Below are positions 1 through 8,926 of a stretch of 64,000 nucleotides of DNA, in pieces. Location: the NCBI RefSeq assembly GCF_039729195.1, contig NZ_CP155796.1, forward strand, positions 3,658,001 to 3,722,000. The letters are read 5' to 3'. Position 1 is the stretch's first letter, and each line of letters opens with the position of its first letter. The DNA is from Mycobacterium sp. DL (GTDB lineage: Bacteria > Actinomycetota > Actinomycetes > Mycobacteriales > Mycobacteriaceae). The position numbers and the translations under genes were made by a program. The notes under the pieces are model-generated. The model saw only the letters and a program-made list of their open reading frames with translations. It was not told where the DNA came from and made no database searches.

Positions 1-456
1 CACGACCTCCGTCGTCACCGGGTCGAGGTCGCGCATCCGTGCCACCGCGGGCACAAAACCGTTCAGCAGGACATCCACCGGATCAGTGTCGTGATCCCAC
101 TGCACCTCGGTCATCCGGCCCGGGTGACCGAGATCAAGCGCCTCACAGCCGGCCCAGACACGCGGCACGAAGTCGGCGATGAAGATCGTGACCACTGTTC
201 GGAAAGCGTTGGCGCCGGCGGTCTCCAGGAACCGTGCCCGCTGGTTGTCGCCGATGCCGGCCACGTCGACCGCGAATTGCTCGGTGAACGCCGCCAGAAC
301 GGACTGTTCCTCGGAGCCACTATCGGGAAGCTCAGCCGAGGCCGGCAGCGGCATCAACGACAGCGCCCGCCCGCACATCAACCGGATCACGGCGTCGGCG
401 CCGCTGTCCCCCGACGACAGCGCAACGAGTCCGGCCAGCCTCTCGGGCATCGTCAT
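1..456 (-). CDS. Hypothetical protein, C-terminal part cut by window edge
   Basis: An open reading frame on the minus strand runs off the left edge, so only the first 152 residues are visible. It begins at ATG 456 (or GTG 465/468), 16 bases after the stop of the TldE-like gene, so it is probably the distal gene of the same transcript. The visible part is soluble and acidic, with an alanine-rich helical start followed by a stretch containing FRTVVTIFIADFVPRVW. There is no signal peptide and no catalytic motif I recognise. In M. tuberculosis the equivalent place after Rv2314c holds a conserved hypothetical gene. I do not recognise the family and assign no function. Confidence 0.55.
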   Translation of the reverse strand, partial: MTMPERLAGLVALSSGDSGADAVIRLMCGRALSLMPLPASAELPDSGSEEQSVLAAFTEQFAVDVAGIGDNQRARFLETAGANAFRTVVTIFIADFVPRVWAGCEALDLGHPGRMTEVQWDHDTDPVDVLLNGFVPAVARMRDLDPVTTEVV

Positions 457-472
457 GTCGGTCACCACCGGA

Positions 473-1846
473 TTATTGCGCCTGACTGACCGACGACATG
501 TGAAAGTCGGGGATTCGCAACGACGGCATCTGTGCGCGTGTCGCCCAGTCGCCCCACTCCCGCGGCAGGGTGACCTCGCTGACGCCGGCCTGGGTCGCGC
601 GACGCATCAGGTCCAGCGGGCTCTCGTTGAAGCGGAAGTTGTTCACCGCGGCGGTGACGTCGCCGTCTTCGATCAGGTACACCCCGTCCCGCGTAAGGCC
701 GGTCAGCAGCAGCACCGACGGGTCGACCTCGCGGATGTACCACATCGTGGTCAGCAACAGTCCGCGCTCGGTGGCGGCGATCATCTCCTGCAGGCTCTCC
801 GAACCACCGGTCATCAGCATGTTGTCGGCACCGACGGCCACCGGCGCGTCGAACTCCGCGGCCGCCGACCTCGGATAGGCCAATGCGTTGACGACGCCGT
901 CGCGGATCCAATCCACCCGATCGATCGTCATCCCGTTGTCGAACACCGAGGCCCGCTCCGAGGACGTCGACGTCGCGACAAACGGAGCGCATTCCAGCCC
1001 GGCGGCCCCCGGATCGGAGTACAGAGTCAGTGGCAGCGAGGTCAGTCGCTCTCCCACCCGCGTCCCACCACCGGGTGCCGCCAGCGCTGTGCGTCCCTCC
1101 TGAGCGCCTCGCCCACCCATCGTCCACGCCAGGTAGATCATCATGTCCGCCACCGTGGACGGCGGCATGATCGTCTCGTAGCGTCCCGCCGGCAGCTCGA
1201 TGATCCGTCGCGACCAGGACAGGCGGGTCGCGAGCTCCTCGAGCATCGAATCTGTTGGTACATCGGTGAAATCAGGTGTGCTGATGCCCGCCCACGCGCT
1301 GGCGCCGGCCCGCTTGGCGTTGATTTCGACTGATCCGGTGGGCTGGGTGAATCGCCTGCGCAGACCACCGGAGGTCGCGACGAACGTCGTCTCGACGACG
1401 TGGCGCGCGTAGCCGAACAGGGTGTCGTCGCCTCGGAATCCCCGTGCCAGACTCCCGGCCACATCGAGGAAGACCTCGGCGCCGGTGCCGGGGACCGGCG
1501 GGCCCCAGTCGTGCGGGGCGTCACCACCGGGAAGGGGCGGCGCGGTGTCCCTGGCCTGCGGCGCGGACGCCGCGGCCGACTGGGAGGCCTCCACCAGATC
1601 GGTGATGACGGTCGGGTTGACCGAACTCGAACGAACCGACCCGACGTGCGCGTTGTCACCTTGGCGCACAATGGAAATGATCGTGGTGGTGCGACTTGTC
1701 GACTCACCGTTGGTGGTCATGGTGTTGTTGGCCCAGCGCAACGACGCGTCGACGCGGTCGGTGACCAGCACGATGGTCTCGTCGGCGCGGCCCAGTCGGT
1801 GGGCTTCGGCCAGCGCGACGTCGACAACCTGCTGTGCGTTGATCAT
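473..1846 (-). CDS. TldE/PmbA-like metalloprotease partner (Rv2314c-type)
   Basis: 457-residue protein of the TldD/PmbA family. In other bacteria TldE (PmbA) forms a heterodimer with TldD that degrades unfolded peptides and matures some modified peptides; TldD carries the zinc site and TldE is the non-catalytic half. This copy has the family's N-terminal half (ASLRWANNTMTTNG) and C-terminal half (AMIAATERGLLLTTMWYIREVD) but no HExxxH zinc motif, as expected for TldE. Start chosen at ATG 1846 because the family N-terminus (MINAQQVVDVALAEA) begins there; the longer open frame upstream is a shadow of tldD. Only 2 bases separate it from the tldD stop, so the two are one operon. Confidence 0.85.
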   Translation of the reverse strand: MINAQQVVDVALAEAHRLGRADETIVLVTDRVDASLRWANNTMTTNGESTSRTTTIISIVRQGDNAHVGSVRSSSVNPTVITDLVEASQSAAASAPQARDTAPPLPGGDAPHDWGPPVPGTGAEVFLDVAGSLARGFRGDDTLFGYARHVVETTFVATSGGLRRRFTQPTGSVEINAKRAGASAWAGISTPDFTDVPTDSMLEELATRLSWSRRIIELPAGRYETIMPPSTVADMMIYLAWTMGGRGAQEGRTALAAPGGGTRVGERLTSLPLTLYSDPGAAGLECAPFVATSTSSERASVFDNGMTIDRVDWIRDGVVNALAYPRSAAAEFDAPVAVGADNMLMTGGSESLQEMIAATERGLLLTTMWYIREVDPSVLLLTGLTRDGVYLIEDGDVTAAVNNFRFNESPLDLMRRATQAGVSEVTLPREWGDWATRAQMPSLRIPDFHMSSVSQAQ

Positions 1847-1848
1847 CG

Positions 1849-3366
1849 CTACCGCCCGCCCTCTTCGCGTGTGTTGAGCACGCTGATGCCGCGGAACAGC
1901 GCCGACGGGCAGCCGTGACTCACTGCGGCGACCTGACCGGGCTGGGCCTTGCCGCAGTTGAATGCGCCTCCCAGCCGCCAGGTCGACTGTCCCCCGACTG
2001 CTTCCATCGCTCCCCAGAAGTCCGTGGTGGTCGCCTGGTAAGCGACGTCGCGCACCTGACCGTCGAGCTTGCCGTCGCGAATCCGGAAGAACCGCTGGCC
2101 GGTGAACTGGAAGTTGTAGCGCTGCATGTCGATCGACCAGCTCTTGTCTCCGACGATGTAGAGCCCGTCGGTGACCCGCGCGATCAGGTCCGCAGTGCTC
2201 ACGTCGTCGGGACCCGGTTGCAGCGACACGTTGGGCATCCGCTGGATGGGTACGTGATGGGCGGAGTCGGCGTAGGAGCAGCCGTTGGAGCGCGACACCC
2301 CCAATCGTGGCGCGAACACCCGGTCGAGCTGATACCCGACGAACGTGCCGTCGCGGACCAGATCCCAGCGCTGCGAACGCACCCCCTCGTCGTCGAAACC
2401 CACAGTGGCCAGCCCATGCTCGACGGTCCGGTCGGCGGTCACCATCATCACCGGCGACCCGTATTTCATCGAGCCCAGCTTGTCCGGAGTCGCGAACGAC
2501 GTTCCGGCATAGGCCGCTTCGTACCCGATGGCCCGGTCGTACTCGGTGGCATGACCGATCGACTCGTGGATCGTCAGCCACAGGTTGGTGGGGTCGATCA
2601 CCAGATCGGTCGGGCCGGCCTCCACACTGGGCGCCTTGGCCTTCTCCGCCAGCAGCGCCGGCAGCTGCGCCAGCTCGCCGGTCCAGTCCCACACCTCGTC
2701 GCCCGCAACCGCTTCCCAGCCCCGCGCAGTCGGCGGAGCCAACGTGCTCATGGTGTCGAACATCCCGGCAGCCGGGTCGACGGTGACGGCCTCGAGCTTC
2801 GGTAGCACCCGTACCCGCTGCTGGGTGATCGACGAACCGAAGGTGTCGGCATAGAACGTCTGCTCCTTGGCGGTGTGCAGCCACGCCGACACGTGATCGA
2901 TTCCGTCGGAGGCCAGCAGGCGACCCGAGTAGTCCTCCAGCACTGCGACCTTGTCTTCGGCGGCGACGTCGAACGGGTCGATGCGGTAGTCCGATACCCA
3001 GGTCACGTCGCGGTACACCGGTTCGGCGGCGAGTTCGATGCGTTCGGCGTTCAGGGCGGCCAACGTCTTCGCCACCTTCACCGCTCGTCGCGCCGTGTCC
3101 GCCGCTGCCGCGGTGTCGAGTTCGGCGTGCGAGGCGAAGCCCCAGGTGCCGTCGACGATGACCCGCACCGCCATCCCGATCTCGTGGTCGACGACCGCGG
3201 TCTCCAGCGCGCCGTCGCGCAGCTGCACGGTCTCGGTCGTGATGGCGTGGATGCGTAGGTCGGCGTAGCTCGCGCCGGTCTGCACCGCCGTGGTCAACCC
3301 CGCATCGGCCAACTCGTGGCGTGGCAGCGCAAGGAAGTCGGCATCGATCTGTCGGGACCCTGTCAC
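1849..3366 (-). CDS. TldD-like zinc metalloprotease (Rv2315c-type)
   Basis: 505-residue TldD-family protein, the catalytic partner of the TldE-like gene just downstream. The zinc-binding motif HESIGH is at residues 267-272, followed by an acidic residue (ATEYD), and the conserved C-terminal SHGCPSALFRG segment is present. Length is normal for the family. The chosen start is GTG 3366 (VTGSRQIDADFLALP); another in-frame GTG lies three codons upstream at 3375. The frame stays open further upstream only as a shadow of the ECF transporter gene. Substrate in mycobacteria is unknown; a general role in peptide turnover or maturation is inferred from E. coli. Confidence 0.87.
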   Translation of the reverse strand: MTGSRQIDADFLALPRHELADAGLTTAVQTGASYADLRIHAITTETVQLRDGALETAVVDHEIGMAVRVIVDGTWGFASHAELDTAAAADTARRAVKVAKTLAALNAERIELAAEPVYRDVTWVSDYRIDPFDVAAEDKVAVLEDYSGRLLASDGIDHVSAWLHTAKEQTFYADTFGSSITQQRVRVLPKLEAVTVDPAAGMFDTMSTLAPPTARGWEAVAGDEVWDWTGELAQLPALLAEKAKAPSVEAGPTDLVIDPTNLWLTIHESIGHATEYDRAIGYEAAYAGTSFATPDKLGSMKYGSPVMMVTADRTVEHGLATVGFDDEGVRSQRWDLVRDGTFVGYQLDRVFAPRLGVSRSNGCSYADSAHHVPIQRMPNVSLQPGPDDVSTADLIARVTDGLYIVGDKSWSIDMQRYNFQFTGQRFFRIRDGKLDGQVRDVAYQATTTDFWGAMEAVGGQSTWRLGGAFNCGKAQPGQVAAVSHGCPSALFRGISVLNTREEGGR

Positions 3367-3395
3367 CCGGACCACCGTAGCGGCTGCCTCAGGGG

Positions 3396-4244
3396 TCAGC
3401 GGCGGGTCCCGCTGGTACCGAGCACCGTCAGCTCCAGCGCCAGCGCTGCCCCGCACACGACGACGACCACAGCGAATGCCACCCAGTCCCGCCGTTTGGG
3501 CCGCGTGGGGGCCGCCGAGATCTGCCCGGCGCCGCCTCGCGCGGTGATCGCGTCGCCCATCTCGTCGGCGCGGCGCAGTGCGACGGTGATCGCCGCGGCC
3601 AGCAGGTCGATCAACTCGGACGCCCAGTGGCGCCACCTGCCGCCCCTGGTCGTGTCGACGTCCTTGGGCCGCAGCTGTCTCGCCGCGTAGAGCACCCGGA
3701 ATTCGTCGAACAGCATCGGAAATGCCCTCAGCGCCAACGACAGCGTCACGGCCCATTCGGCGACCGGCACCCGCAACGGGCGCAGCGGACGGCCCAGAGT
3801 GGCGACAGCGGGCGCCACCTCGGCGACGTTGGTGGTCCACGACACCATCGCGCCGAGCCCGAGCAGCACGATCGACAGCGCGGTGATGCGCAGGAAGTTG
3901 AGGAGTCCACCCAGGCCCAGGTCGATCGAACCGAGAGGAATGATCGGGCTGCCCCCGGCGAACGTCGCGGTGAGCGCGCCGAGCGCGAGCAACACCCACA
4001 GGAAGCGGGGCACCGTCGGTAGGACACCGCGCGGAATGTGGGCGAGCCTGGCCGCCACGAGGATCAGCACAGCGACCGCACCGATCGGCACCCAACCGGG
4101 GTAGAACGTCAGCAGCACACCGATTCCCGCGACGATGAGCAGCTTCGAGCCGGCCCACAGATCGTGGATGACGGTCTTGCCGGGCACCGGTCGCAGCAGC
4201 ACGACCTGCCGACGCTGCTTACGTGGTGCCGCTGCATCCGTCAT
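3396..4244 (-). CDS. ECF transporter membrane (T) component, CbiQ-like (Rv2325c-type)
   Basis: 282-residue EcfT/CbiQ family protein, the transmembrane coupling subunit of an energy-coupling-factor vitamin or metal importer. Several hydrophobic helices are visible (for example [35 protein letters not shown]), as is the family's conserved cytoplasmic segment ([21 protein letters not shown], then [12 protein letters not shown], containing the ARG-type motif that contacts the ATPases). The start ATG 4244 overlaps the stop of the fused ABC gene in an ATGA arrangement, so the two are translationally coupled. The hydrophobic C-terminal helix ends at LGTSGTRR. Substrate cannot be read from the T subunit. 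Confidence 0.86.
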   Translation of the reverse strand: MTDAAAPRKQRRQVVLLRPVPGKTVIHDLWAGSKLLIVAGIGVLLTFYPGWVPIGAVAVLILVAARLAHIPRGVLPTVPRFLWVLLALGALTATFAGGSPIIPLGSIDLGLGGLLNFLRITALSIVLLGLGAMVSWTTNVAEVAPAVATLGRPLRPLRVPVAEWAVTLSLALRAFPMLFDEFRVLYAARQLRPKDVDTTRGGRWRHWASELIDLLAAAITVALRRADEMGDAITARGGAGQISAAPTRPKRRDWVAFAVVVVVCGAALALELTVLGTSGTRR

Positions 4245-6292
4245 GACATCTCTCCGGCCGCCGTCGGCGCCGAGGCCAGCACGCCGTCGCGCAGGTGCAG
4301 CGTTCGCGGGCACAACTCCTCCAGACCCATGAAGTCATGGGAGATCACCACCACGGTCAGCCCGTTGCGGCGGCGTAGGTCGATCAGCAGTCGCAGCAGG
4401 CCCCGCTGGGAAGCCGCATCGAGGCCGGCCAACGGTTCGTCGAGGATGAGTGCACGCGGTGAACGGGCCAGGAGCCCGGCCAGCACCACGCGCCGCATCT
4501 GTCCGCCGCTGAGTTCGTCGACTCGCCGGGACGCCATCGTCGGGTCGAGCCCCACGGTGTGCAGCGCCTCGGTCACCTTCGCCTGGTCGTAGATCGAGAA
4601 CCCCGCCGACGAGGCGATCTCCAGCGCGACGTGGCTGCGCATCAACTGCAGTCGCGCCGCCTGGAATGAGATCGCCACGGCGCCAACCTGATCCGACACC
4701 GGTTTGCCGTCGAGCAGACAGGTGCCCGCAGTGGGGACGGTCAGCCCGGCCATGATCCAGGCGAGCGTGGACTTGCCGGATCCGTTCAGTCCGTGGATCA
4801 GCACGCCGTCGCCGGCGTGTACCGCGAAGTCGATGTCGCTCAGTGCGCTCTTGGCCCAGGGGGTTCCGCTGCCGTACTCGTGGCTGACACCGTTCAGTTC
4901 GAGGACGGGGGCGCCACGCGGTGCGCCGACCGCGGTGTTGGCGGTCGGCGCCTCGGCCGTTTCGACCATGTCGGTGTTGTCGCCGTCTGGCCATCCGTTG
5001 CCCGTCAGGTTGACGGTGCGGTCGGCCGCGTCGGCTTCGTCGTTGTAGTGGGTGATGTGTACCAGCGATGTGCGGTGCCGCTTGGTCAACCCCGACAGCA
5101 TCGACATCAGGCCCTCACGGCCTTCCTGGTCGACCATGCTGGTGACCTCATCGGCGATCAGCAGCGACGGCTCGCGGGCCAGCGCCGCGGCCACCGCCAG
5201 CCGCTGCAGCTCGCCACCGGAGAGTCCGCCGGTGTCGCGCTCCGCCAGACCGTCGAGTCCCACTTCGGAGAGCAGTTGGGCGACATCGGTCGCCGTGCCG
5301 GGCGGCAGGCCCCAGACGACGTCGTCGGCGACCCGGGTGCCCAGCACCTGACTTTCGGGGTGCTGCATGACGACCGCGGTGCCGCCGAGCTTGCCCAAAC
5401 CGACCGCTCCGGGACGTTCCACGGTTCCGGCGGTCGCTTCACGACCCGAGAGCACCAGCATCAGGGTCGTCTTGCCGGAGCCGTTGGCGCCGGTCACCGC
5501 AACGTGTTCACCGGGGTCCACCGACAGCGAGACGGGGCCCAGTGCGTCACGATCGGACCTCGGGTAGCGGAACCGCACATCACTGAGTTGAAGCGGAACC
5601 GGTGCGATCGGGCCCACGTCGTTCGACGACTCCAGCTTGTGTACGTCGGGAACTCCCATGAGACGCGTCAGCACCCGCGACAGTGCCCACCACCCCACCA
5701 GACTGACGAACGTGATGCTCATCACCCCGGCGGCGAAGAACAGCAGGGGCCAGTAATCGAGCGCCGTCGCGAAGTCCTGCTTGAGTCGCTCCGCGATGCC
5801 CTCCATACCCGGCACGCGGGCCAGGACCGCGGCCAGTCCGGTGATGTTGGCGGTCACGGATTCGAAGATCAGATTGCGCAATCGGCTCAGCACGGTCAGC
5901 GCCACCACGATGGCCACCCCGGACAGCGCGCCCGCCACCAGGGCCGAGACGACGACGGTCGGGGTGCCGCGGCCGCGGCGCTTGACGATGCCGGTCAGGC
6001 CTCCGATGTAAGCGCAGTTGAGAACGGTCGTGAACCCGCCCATGCCGGCGATGAGGAAGGCGACCAGACCGCCCGCGATCGTCGCGGCGATCAGCACCCG
6101 CAGGCGGTACCGGTAGGCGAGCAGACCCATCGGTACGGTGCCCAGCAGGGACAGCCCCGCAGCGAACGGAACCACCACCGCGATGATGGCGGTGGCCGCA
6201 CACAACGCCGCCATCACGGCCGCCTGGGCGAGTTCGACCGGTTGGAGCGGACCCGTCCGACGAGGGGTGCTCTCCGGGCCGGCCGAGGTCAT
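4241..6292 (-). CDS. ECF-type importer: fused substrate-binding membrane domain plus two ABC ATPases (Rv2326c-type)
   Basis: 683-residue fusion. Residues about 20-215 form a hydrophobic, multi-helix S-component-like domain. The first ATPase follows, with Walker A GANGSGKT at 268-275, signature LSGGELQ and Walker B LLIADE. The second, after about residue 460, has Walker [10 protein letters not shown], signature LSGGQMRR and Walker [13 protein letters not shown]. The protein therefore supplies S, A and A-prime subunits, and the overlapping downstream gene supplies T, giving a complete importer from two genes. Start ATG 6292 is preferred; an upstream ATG at 6370 would add 26 basic residues and run into the divergent MarR promoter. 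Thiamin-, cobalt- or riboflavin-like substrates are all possible; nothing here decides. Confidence 0.86.
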   Translation of the reverse strand: MTSAGPESTPRRTGPLQPVELAQAAVMAALCAATAIIAVVVPFAAGLSLLGTVPMGLLAYRYRLRVLIAATIAGGLVAFLIAGMGGFTTVLNCAYIGGLTGIVKRRGRGTPTVVVSALVAGALSGVAIVVALTVLSRLRNLIFESVTANITGLAAVLARVPGMEGIAERLKQDFATALDYWPLLFFAAGVMSITFVSLVGWWALSRVLTRLMGVPDVHKLESSNDVGPIAPVPLQLSDVRFRYPRSDRDALGPVSLSVDPGEHVAVTGANGSGKTTLMLVLSGREATAGTVERPGAVGLGKLGGTAVVMQHPESQVLGTRVADDVVWGLPPGTATDVAQLLSEVGLDGLAERDTGGLSGGELQRLAVAAALAREPSLLIADEVTSMVDQEGREGLMSMLSGLTKRHRTSLVHITHYNDEADAADRTVNLTGNGWPDGDNTDMVETAEAPTANTAVGAPRGAPVLELNGVSHEYGSGTPWAKSALSDIDFAVHAGDGVLIHGLNGSGKSTLAWIMAGLTVPTAGTCLLDGKPVSDQVGAVAISFQAARLQLMRSHVALEIASSAGFSIYDQAKVTEALHTVGLDPTMASRRVDELSGGQMRRVVLAGLLARSPRALILDEPLAGLDAASQRGLLRLLIDLRRRNGLTVVVISHDFMGLEELCPRTLHLRDGVLASAPTAAGEMS

Positions 6293-6367
6293 TTCTCGAT
6301 TCTGCCAGTCGCGCGGGCACCGACCCGCCCGCCGGGTACCGTCCGGGCTGCGACTCCAGTTGATATG

Positions 6368-6382
6368 CATAGTGAGCCTATG
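6368..6382. promoter_or_regulatory. Inverted repeat in divergent MarR/ECF promoter region
   Basis: CATAG-TGAGC-CTATG: perfect 5-bp arms around a 5-bp spacer, embedded in an AT-rich patch that stands out from the GC-rich surroundings. It lies 5 bases before the MarR-family start and about 75 bases upstream of the ECF gene start. MarR regulators usually bind short palindromes in the promoter between themselves and their target, so this is a candidate operator. This is inference from position and symmetry only. Confidence 0.4.
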
Positions 6383-6387
6383 TAAAT

Positions 6388-6837
6388 ATGGGCGTCATGT
6401 CTTCCACGCTCGGCGCCGACCTGCTCGCAGTCGTAGCCCGGATCAACCGGCTGGCCAATCAACGAGTCCGGATGCCCGTCCCCTTCGCCCAGGCCCGCCT
6501 GCTGTCCACGATCGAGGACCGGGGCGAAGCGCGGATCTCGGACCTTGCCGCCCTCGACTTGTGTTCCCAGCCGACGATGACCACCCAGGTCCGTCGCCTC
6601 GAGGATGCCGGCATGGTCACCCGCACCCCTGACCCACAGGATGCGCGCGCCGTGCTGATCCGCATCACCGCCGACGGTGTCGCGGCGCTGCGGCAGGCCC
6701 GGATCGATCGCGGGGCCGCCGTCGATCCGTACCTCGAGCGGCTCAGCGACGCGGACCGCCAGTGCCTCACCGAGGCCGTCGTCGTGCTTCGCCGGTTGAT
6801 CGAGGACGCCTCGGCGCCGACCAAGACCCCCCGCTGA
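6388..6837 (+). CDS. MarR-family transcriptional regulator (Rv2327-type)
   Basis: 149-residue winged-helix regulator (145 if ATG 6400 is used). It has the MarR layout: an N-terminal dimer helix, the helix-turn-helix region ([30 protein letters not shown]), the wing ([19 protein letters not shown]) and a C-terminal helix ([15 protein letters not shown]). Cys in the recognition region (DLCSQP) could be incidental. The gene is divergent from the ECF importer and 20 bases upstream of an MFS exporter transcribed in the same direction, a common MarR-efflux arrangement. The likely target is the exporter and/or the gene itself, with the CATAG/CTATG repeat as candidate operator. Its ligand is unknown. 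Confidence 0.88.
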   Translation: MGVMSSTLGADLLAVVARINRLANQRVRMPVPFAQARLLSTIEDRGEARISDLAALDLCSQPTMTTQVRRLEDAGMVTRTPDPQDARAVLIRITADGVAALRQARIDRGAAVDPYLERLSDADRQCLTEAVVVLRRLIEDASAPTKTPR

Positions 6838-6857
6838 GCTGAAAGGAGCGCACGCAG

Positions 6858-8087
6858 ATGTCTGACCACACGCAGATGTGGCGCCAACCCAAGGCCGTCT
6901 GGGCCGTTGCATTCGCCTCGGTCGTCGCATTCATGGGAATCGGCCTCGTCGACCCGATACTCAAACCGATCGCCGACAACCTGAACGCGTCGCCGTCGCA
7001 GGTTTCGCTGCTGTTCACCAGCTACATGGCGGTCATGGGCGTGGCGATGCTCATCACCGGAGTGGTGTCCAGCCGGATCGGCCCGAAACGCACGCTGCTA
7101 CTCGGCCTGGTGATCATCATCGCCGGTGCCGGCCTGGCCGGAATGAGCGACACCATCGCCCAGATCGTCGGCTGGCGCGCCCTGTGGGGCCTGGGCAACG
7201 CTCTGTTCATCGCGACCGCGCTGGCCACCATCGTCAACTCGGCACGTGGTTCGGTGGGGCAGGCGATCATCCTGTACGAAGCAGCTCTCGGTCTGGGCAT
7301 CGCGGTGGGACCCCTCGTCGGCGGACTGCTCGGTTCGATCTCCTGGCGCGGACCGTTCTTCGGGGTCTCGGCGCTCATGGCGGTCGCGGTCGTCGTCACC
7401 GCGTTGCTGCTGCCCGCCACCCCCCGAGCCGCCAAGGCGACCTCGCTGGCCGACCCGTTCCGCGCACTGGCCCACCGAGGTCTGTTCGGTGTCGCGATCA
7501 CCGCTCTGCTCTACAACTTCGGCTTCTTCACCCTGTTGGCGTTCACCCCGTTTCCGCTCGACATGAGCGCCTACGGGATCGGCCTGGTCTTCTTCGGCTG
7601 GGGACTCGCGCTGGCGTTCACATCGGTGTTCGTCGCCCCTCGGCTGCAGCGCCGCTTCGGCACCATCCGCACTCTGGTGGTCAACCTGCTGCTGATGACG
7701 GCCACGCTGGCAGTGATGGCGGTGTGGACCGACCACAAGGCGGTGCTCGCCGGTTGCGTGGTGGTCGCCGGTCTCTTCATCGGTGTCAACAACACGCTGA
7801 TCACCGAGACCGTGATGAAAGCGTCCCCGGTCGAACGCGGGGTGGCCTCAGCGGCATACAGCTTCGTGCGGTTCGGCGGCGCCGCCGTGGCCCCGTGGCT
7901 CGCCGGGGTGCTCGGCGAGCAGATCAACGCACACGTGCCGTTCTGGGTCGGCGCCGGCGCGGTCCTGCTGGCTGCCATCGTGCTGGCCGCGACTCGCCCG
8001 CATCTGCCCGACATCGACGCCGAGGAACCAGAACTCGACGAACTCACCGATCAGGCCAGGGCAGTGACGGTCGGCAACGACAGCTGA
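6858..8087 (+). CDS. MFS efflux transporter
   Basis: 409-residue major facilitator with about 12 predicted helices. The cytoplasmic loop motif (SSRIGPKRTLLLGLVIIIAG) and the antiporter-type motif C in helix 5 (ALGLGIAVGPLVGGLLG) are visible. Motif C marks drug/H+ antiporters, so export is more likely than uptake. A good ribosome site (AAAGGAG) precedes ATG 6858 by about 10 bases. It follows the MarR gene closely, so it is probably co-transcribed and controlled by it. The acidic tail (DIDAEEPELDELTD) is cytoplasmic. The exported compound is not predictable. Confidence 0.87.
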   Translation: MSDHTQMWRQPKAVWAVAFASVVAFMGIGLVDPILKPIADNLNASPSQVSLLFTSYMAVMGVAMLITGVVSSRIGPKRTLLLGLVIIIAGAGLAGMSDTIAQIVGWRALWGLGNALFIATALATIVNSARGSVGQAIILYEAALGLGIAVGPLVGGLLGSISWRGPFFGVSALMAVAVVVTALLLPATPRAAKATSLADPFRALAHRGLFGVAITALLYNFGFFTLLAFTPFPLDMSAYGIGLVFFGWGLALAFTSVFVAPRLQRRFGTIRTLVVNLLLMTATLAVMAVWTDHKAVLAGCVVVAGLFIGVNNTLITETVMKASPVERGVASAAYSFVRFGGAAVAPWLAGVLGEQINAHVPFWVGAGAVLLAAIVLAATRPHLPDIDAEEPELDELTDQARAVTVGNDS

Positions 8088-8089
8088 CG

Positions 8090-8824
8090 TCAGGTCACCG
8101 AGACGCCGATGAGGTATCCGACCAGGTAGGTGATCGCAATCGCCACGGCTCCGAAAAGCAGCTGCCGCAACGATCCCCATACCAGTGACCTGCGGGTGAT
8201 CCTGGCGGCGGCACCGCCGACGAGGAACAGCCCGACACCGCCGAACGCCAGACCCAGCCACAGCGATTCGTATCCCAGCAGGTACGGGATCAGCGGAATG
8301 ATCGCGCCGATGGCGAACAGGACGAACGACGAACCCGCCGCCACCCACGGGGAGGGCTTCTCCTGGGGGTCCACCCCGAGTTCCTGGGACAGGTGGAAGT
8401 TCAGCGCCCGGTTCTCGTCGCGATGGATCTCATCGGCCGCCTTGGCGGCTGTCTCCGGCGTCATCCCCATCTCGGCGAGCATCGCGACCAACTCGACCTG
8501 CTCGCCGTCGGGGTCCCGCTCGAAAGCCTTCCGCTCCACCCGCACCTCGGAGTCGATCTGCTCGTTGGCTGTGGTGACCGACGTGTACTCCCCCAGCGCC
8601 ATCGAGAACGCGCCCGCCAGCAGTCCGGCCACGCCGCTGATCACGACGGTCTGTGCGCTCGCGCTCGCAGCCACACCGGCGATCAGCGCGGTGTTGCTCA
8701 CCAAGCCGTCCATGGCGCCGAACGTCGCGGCCCGCAGCCAGCCTCCGGTGACGTTGGCGTGTCGATGATCAGCGAGGTGTGGAGCGCCCGTTGGCGACAA
8801 CGGCACGCGGGCCGGATCGGTCAT
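8090..8824 (-). CDS. VIT1/CCC1-family iron/manganese transporter
   Basis: 244-residue membrane protein of the vacuolar iron transporter family. The signature first helix (GGWLRAATFGAMDGLVSNTALIAGVAA) and the second (GVAGLLAGAFSMALGEYTSV) are clear. They are followed by a charged cytoplasmic segment rich in Glu (residues about 90-150), which in this family binds metal, and three more helices at the C-terminus. Members move Fe2+ or Mn2+ out of the cytoplasm. Start ATG 8824 (MTDPARVPLS) is preferred to upstream methionines; AGGAG lies 13 bases before it. It converges on the MFS gene with only 2 bases between stops. A detoxifying role is inferred. Confidence 0.85.
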   Translation of the reverse strand: MTDPARVPLSPTGAPHLADHRHANVTGGWLRAATFGAMDGLVSNTALIAGVAASASAQTVVISGVAGLLAGAFSMALGEYTSVTTANEQIDSEVRVERKAFERDPDGEQVELVAMLAEMGMTPETAAKAADEIHRDENRALNFHLSQELGVDPQEKPSPWVAAGSSFVLFAIGAIIPLIPYLLGYESLWLGLAFGGVGLFLVGGAAARITRRSLVWGSLRQLLFGAVAIAITYLVGYLIGVSVT

Positions 8825-8926
8825 GGGGATGATTGAACTCCTGTCCGATCCCGCCGGGGAAGTCAGGATCGCCTGGGTTTGCCACATCACAGTTTGCGAC
8901 CGCATCCAGACGGCTACCGTCGACAT

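Noticed and set aside
6293..6370. N-terminal extension of the ECF fusion protein from ATG 6370
   Set aside because: Adds 26 basic residues of no family resemblance and occupies the divergent promoter with the palindrome.
4793..6385. 530-residue plus-strand open frame opposite the ECF fusion gene
   Set aside because: Antisense shadow caused by high GC: Arg/Gly/His-rich random translation, no ribosome site, while the opposite frame has clear ABC motifs.
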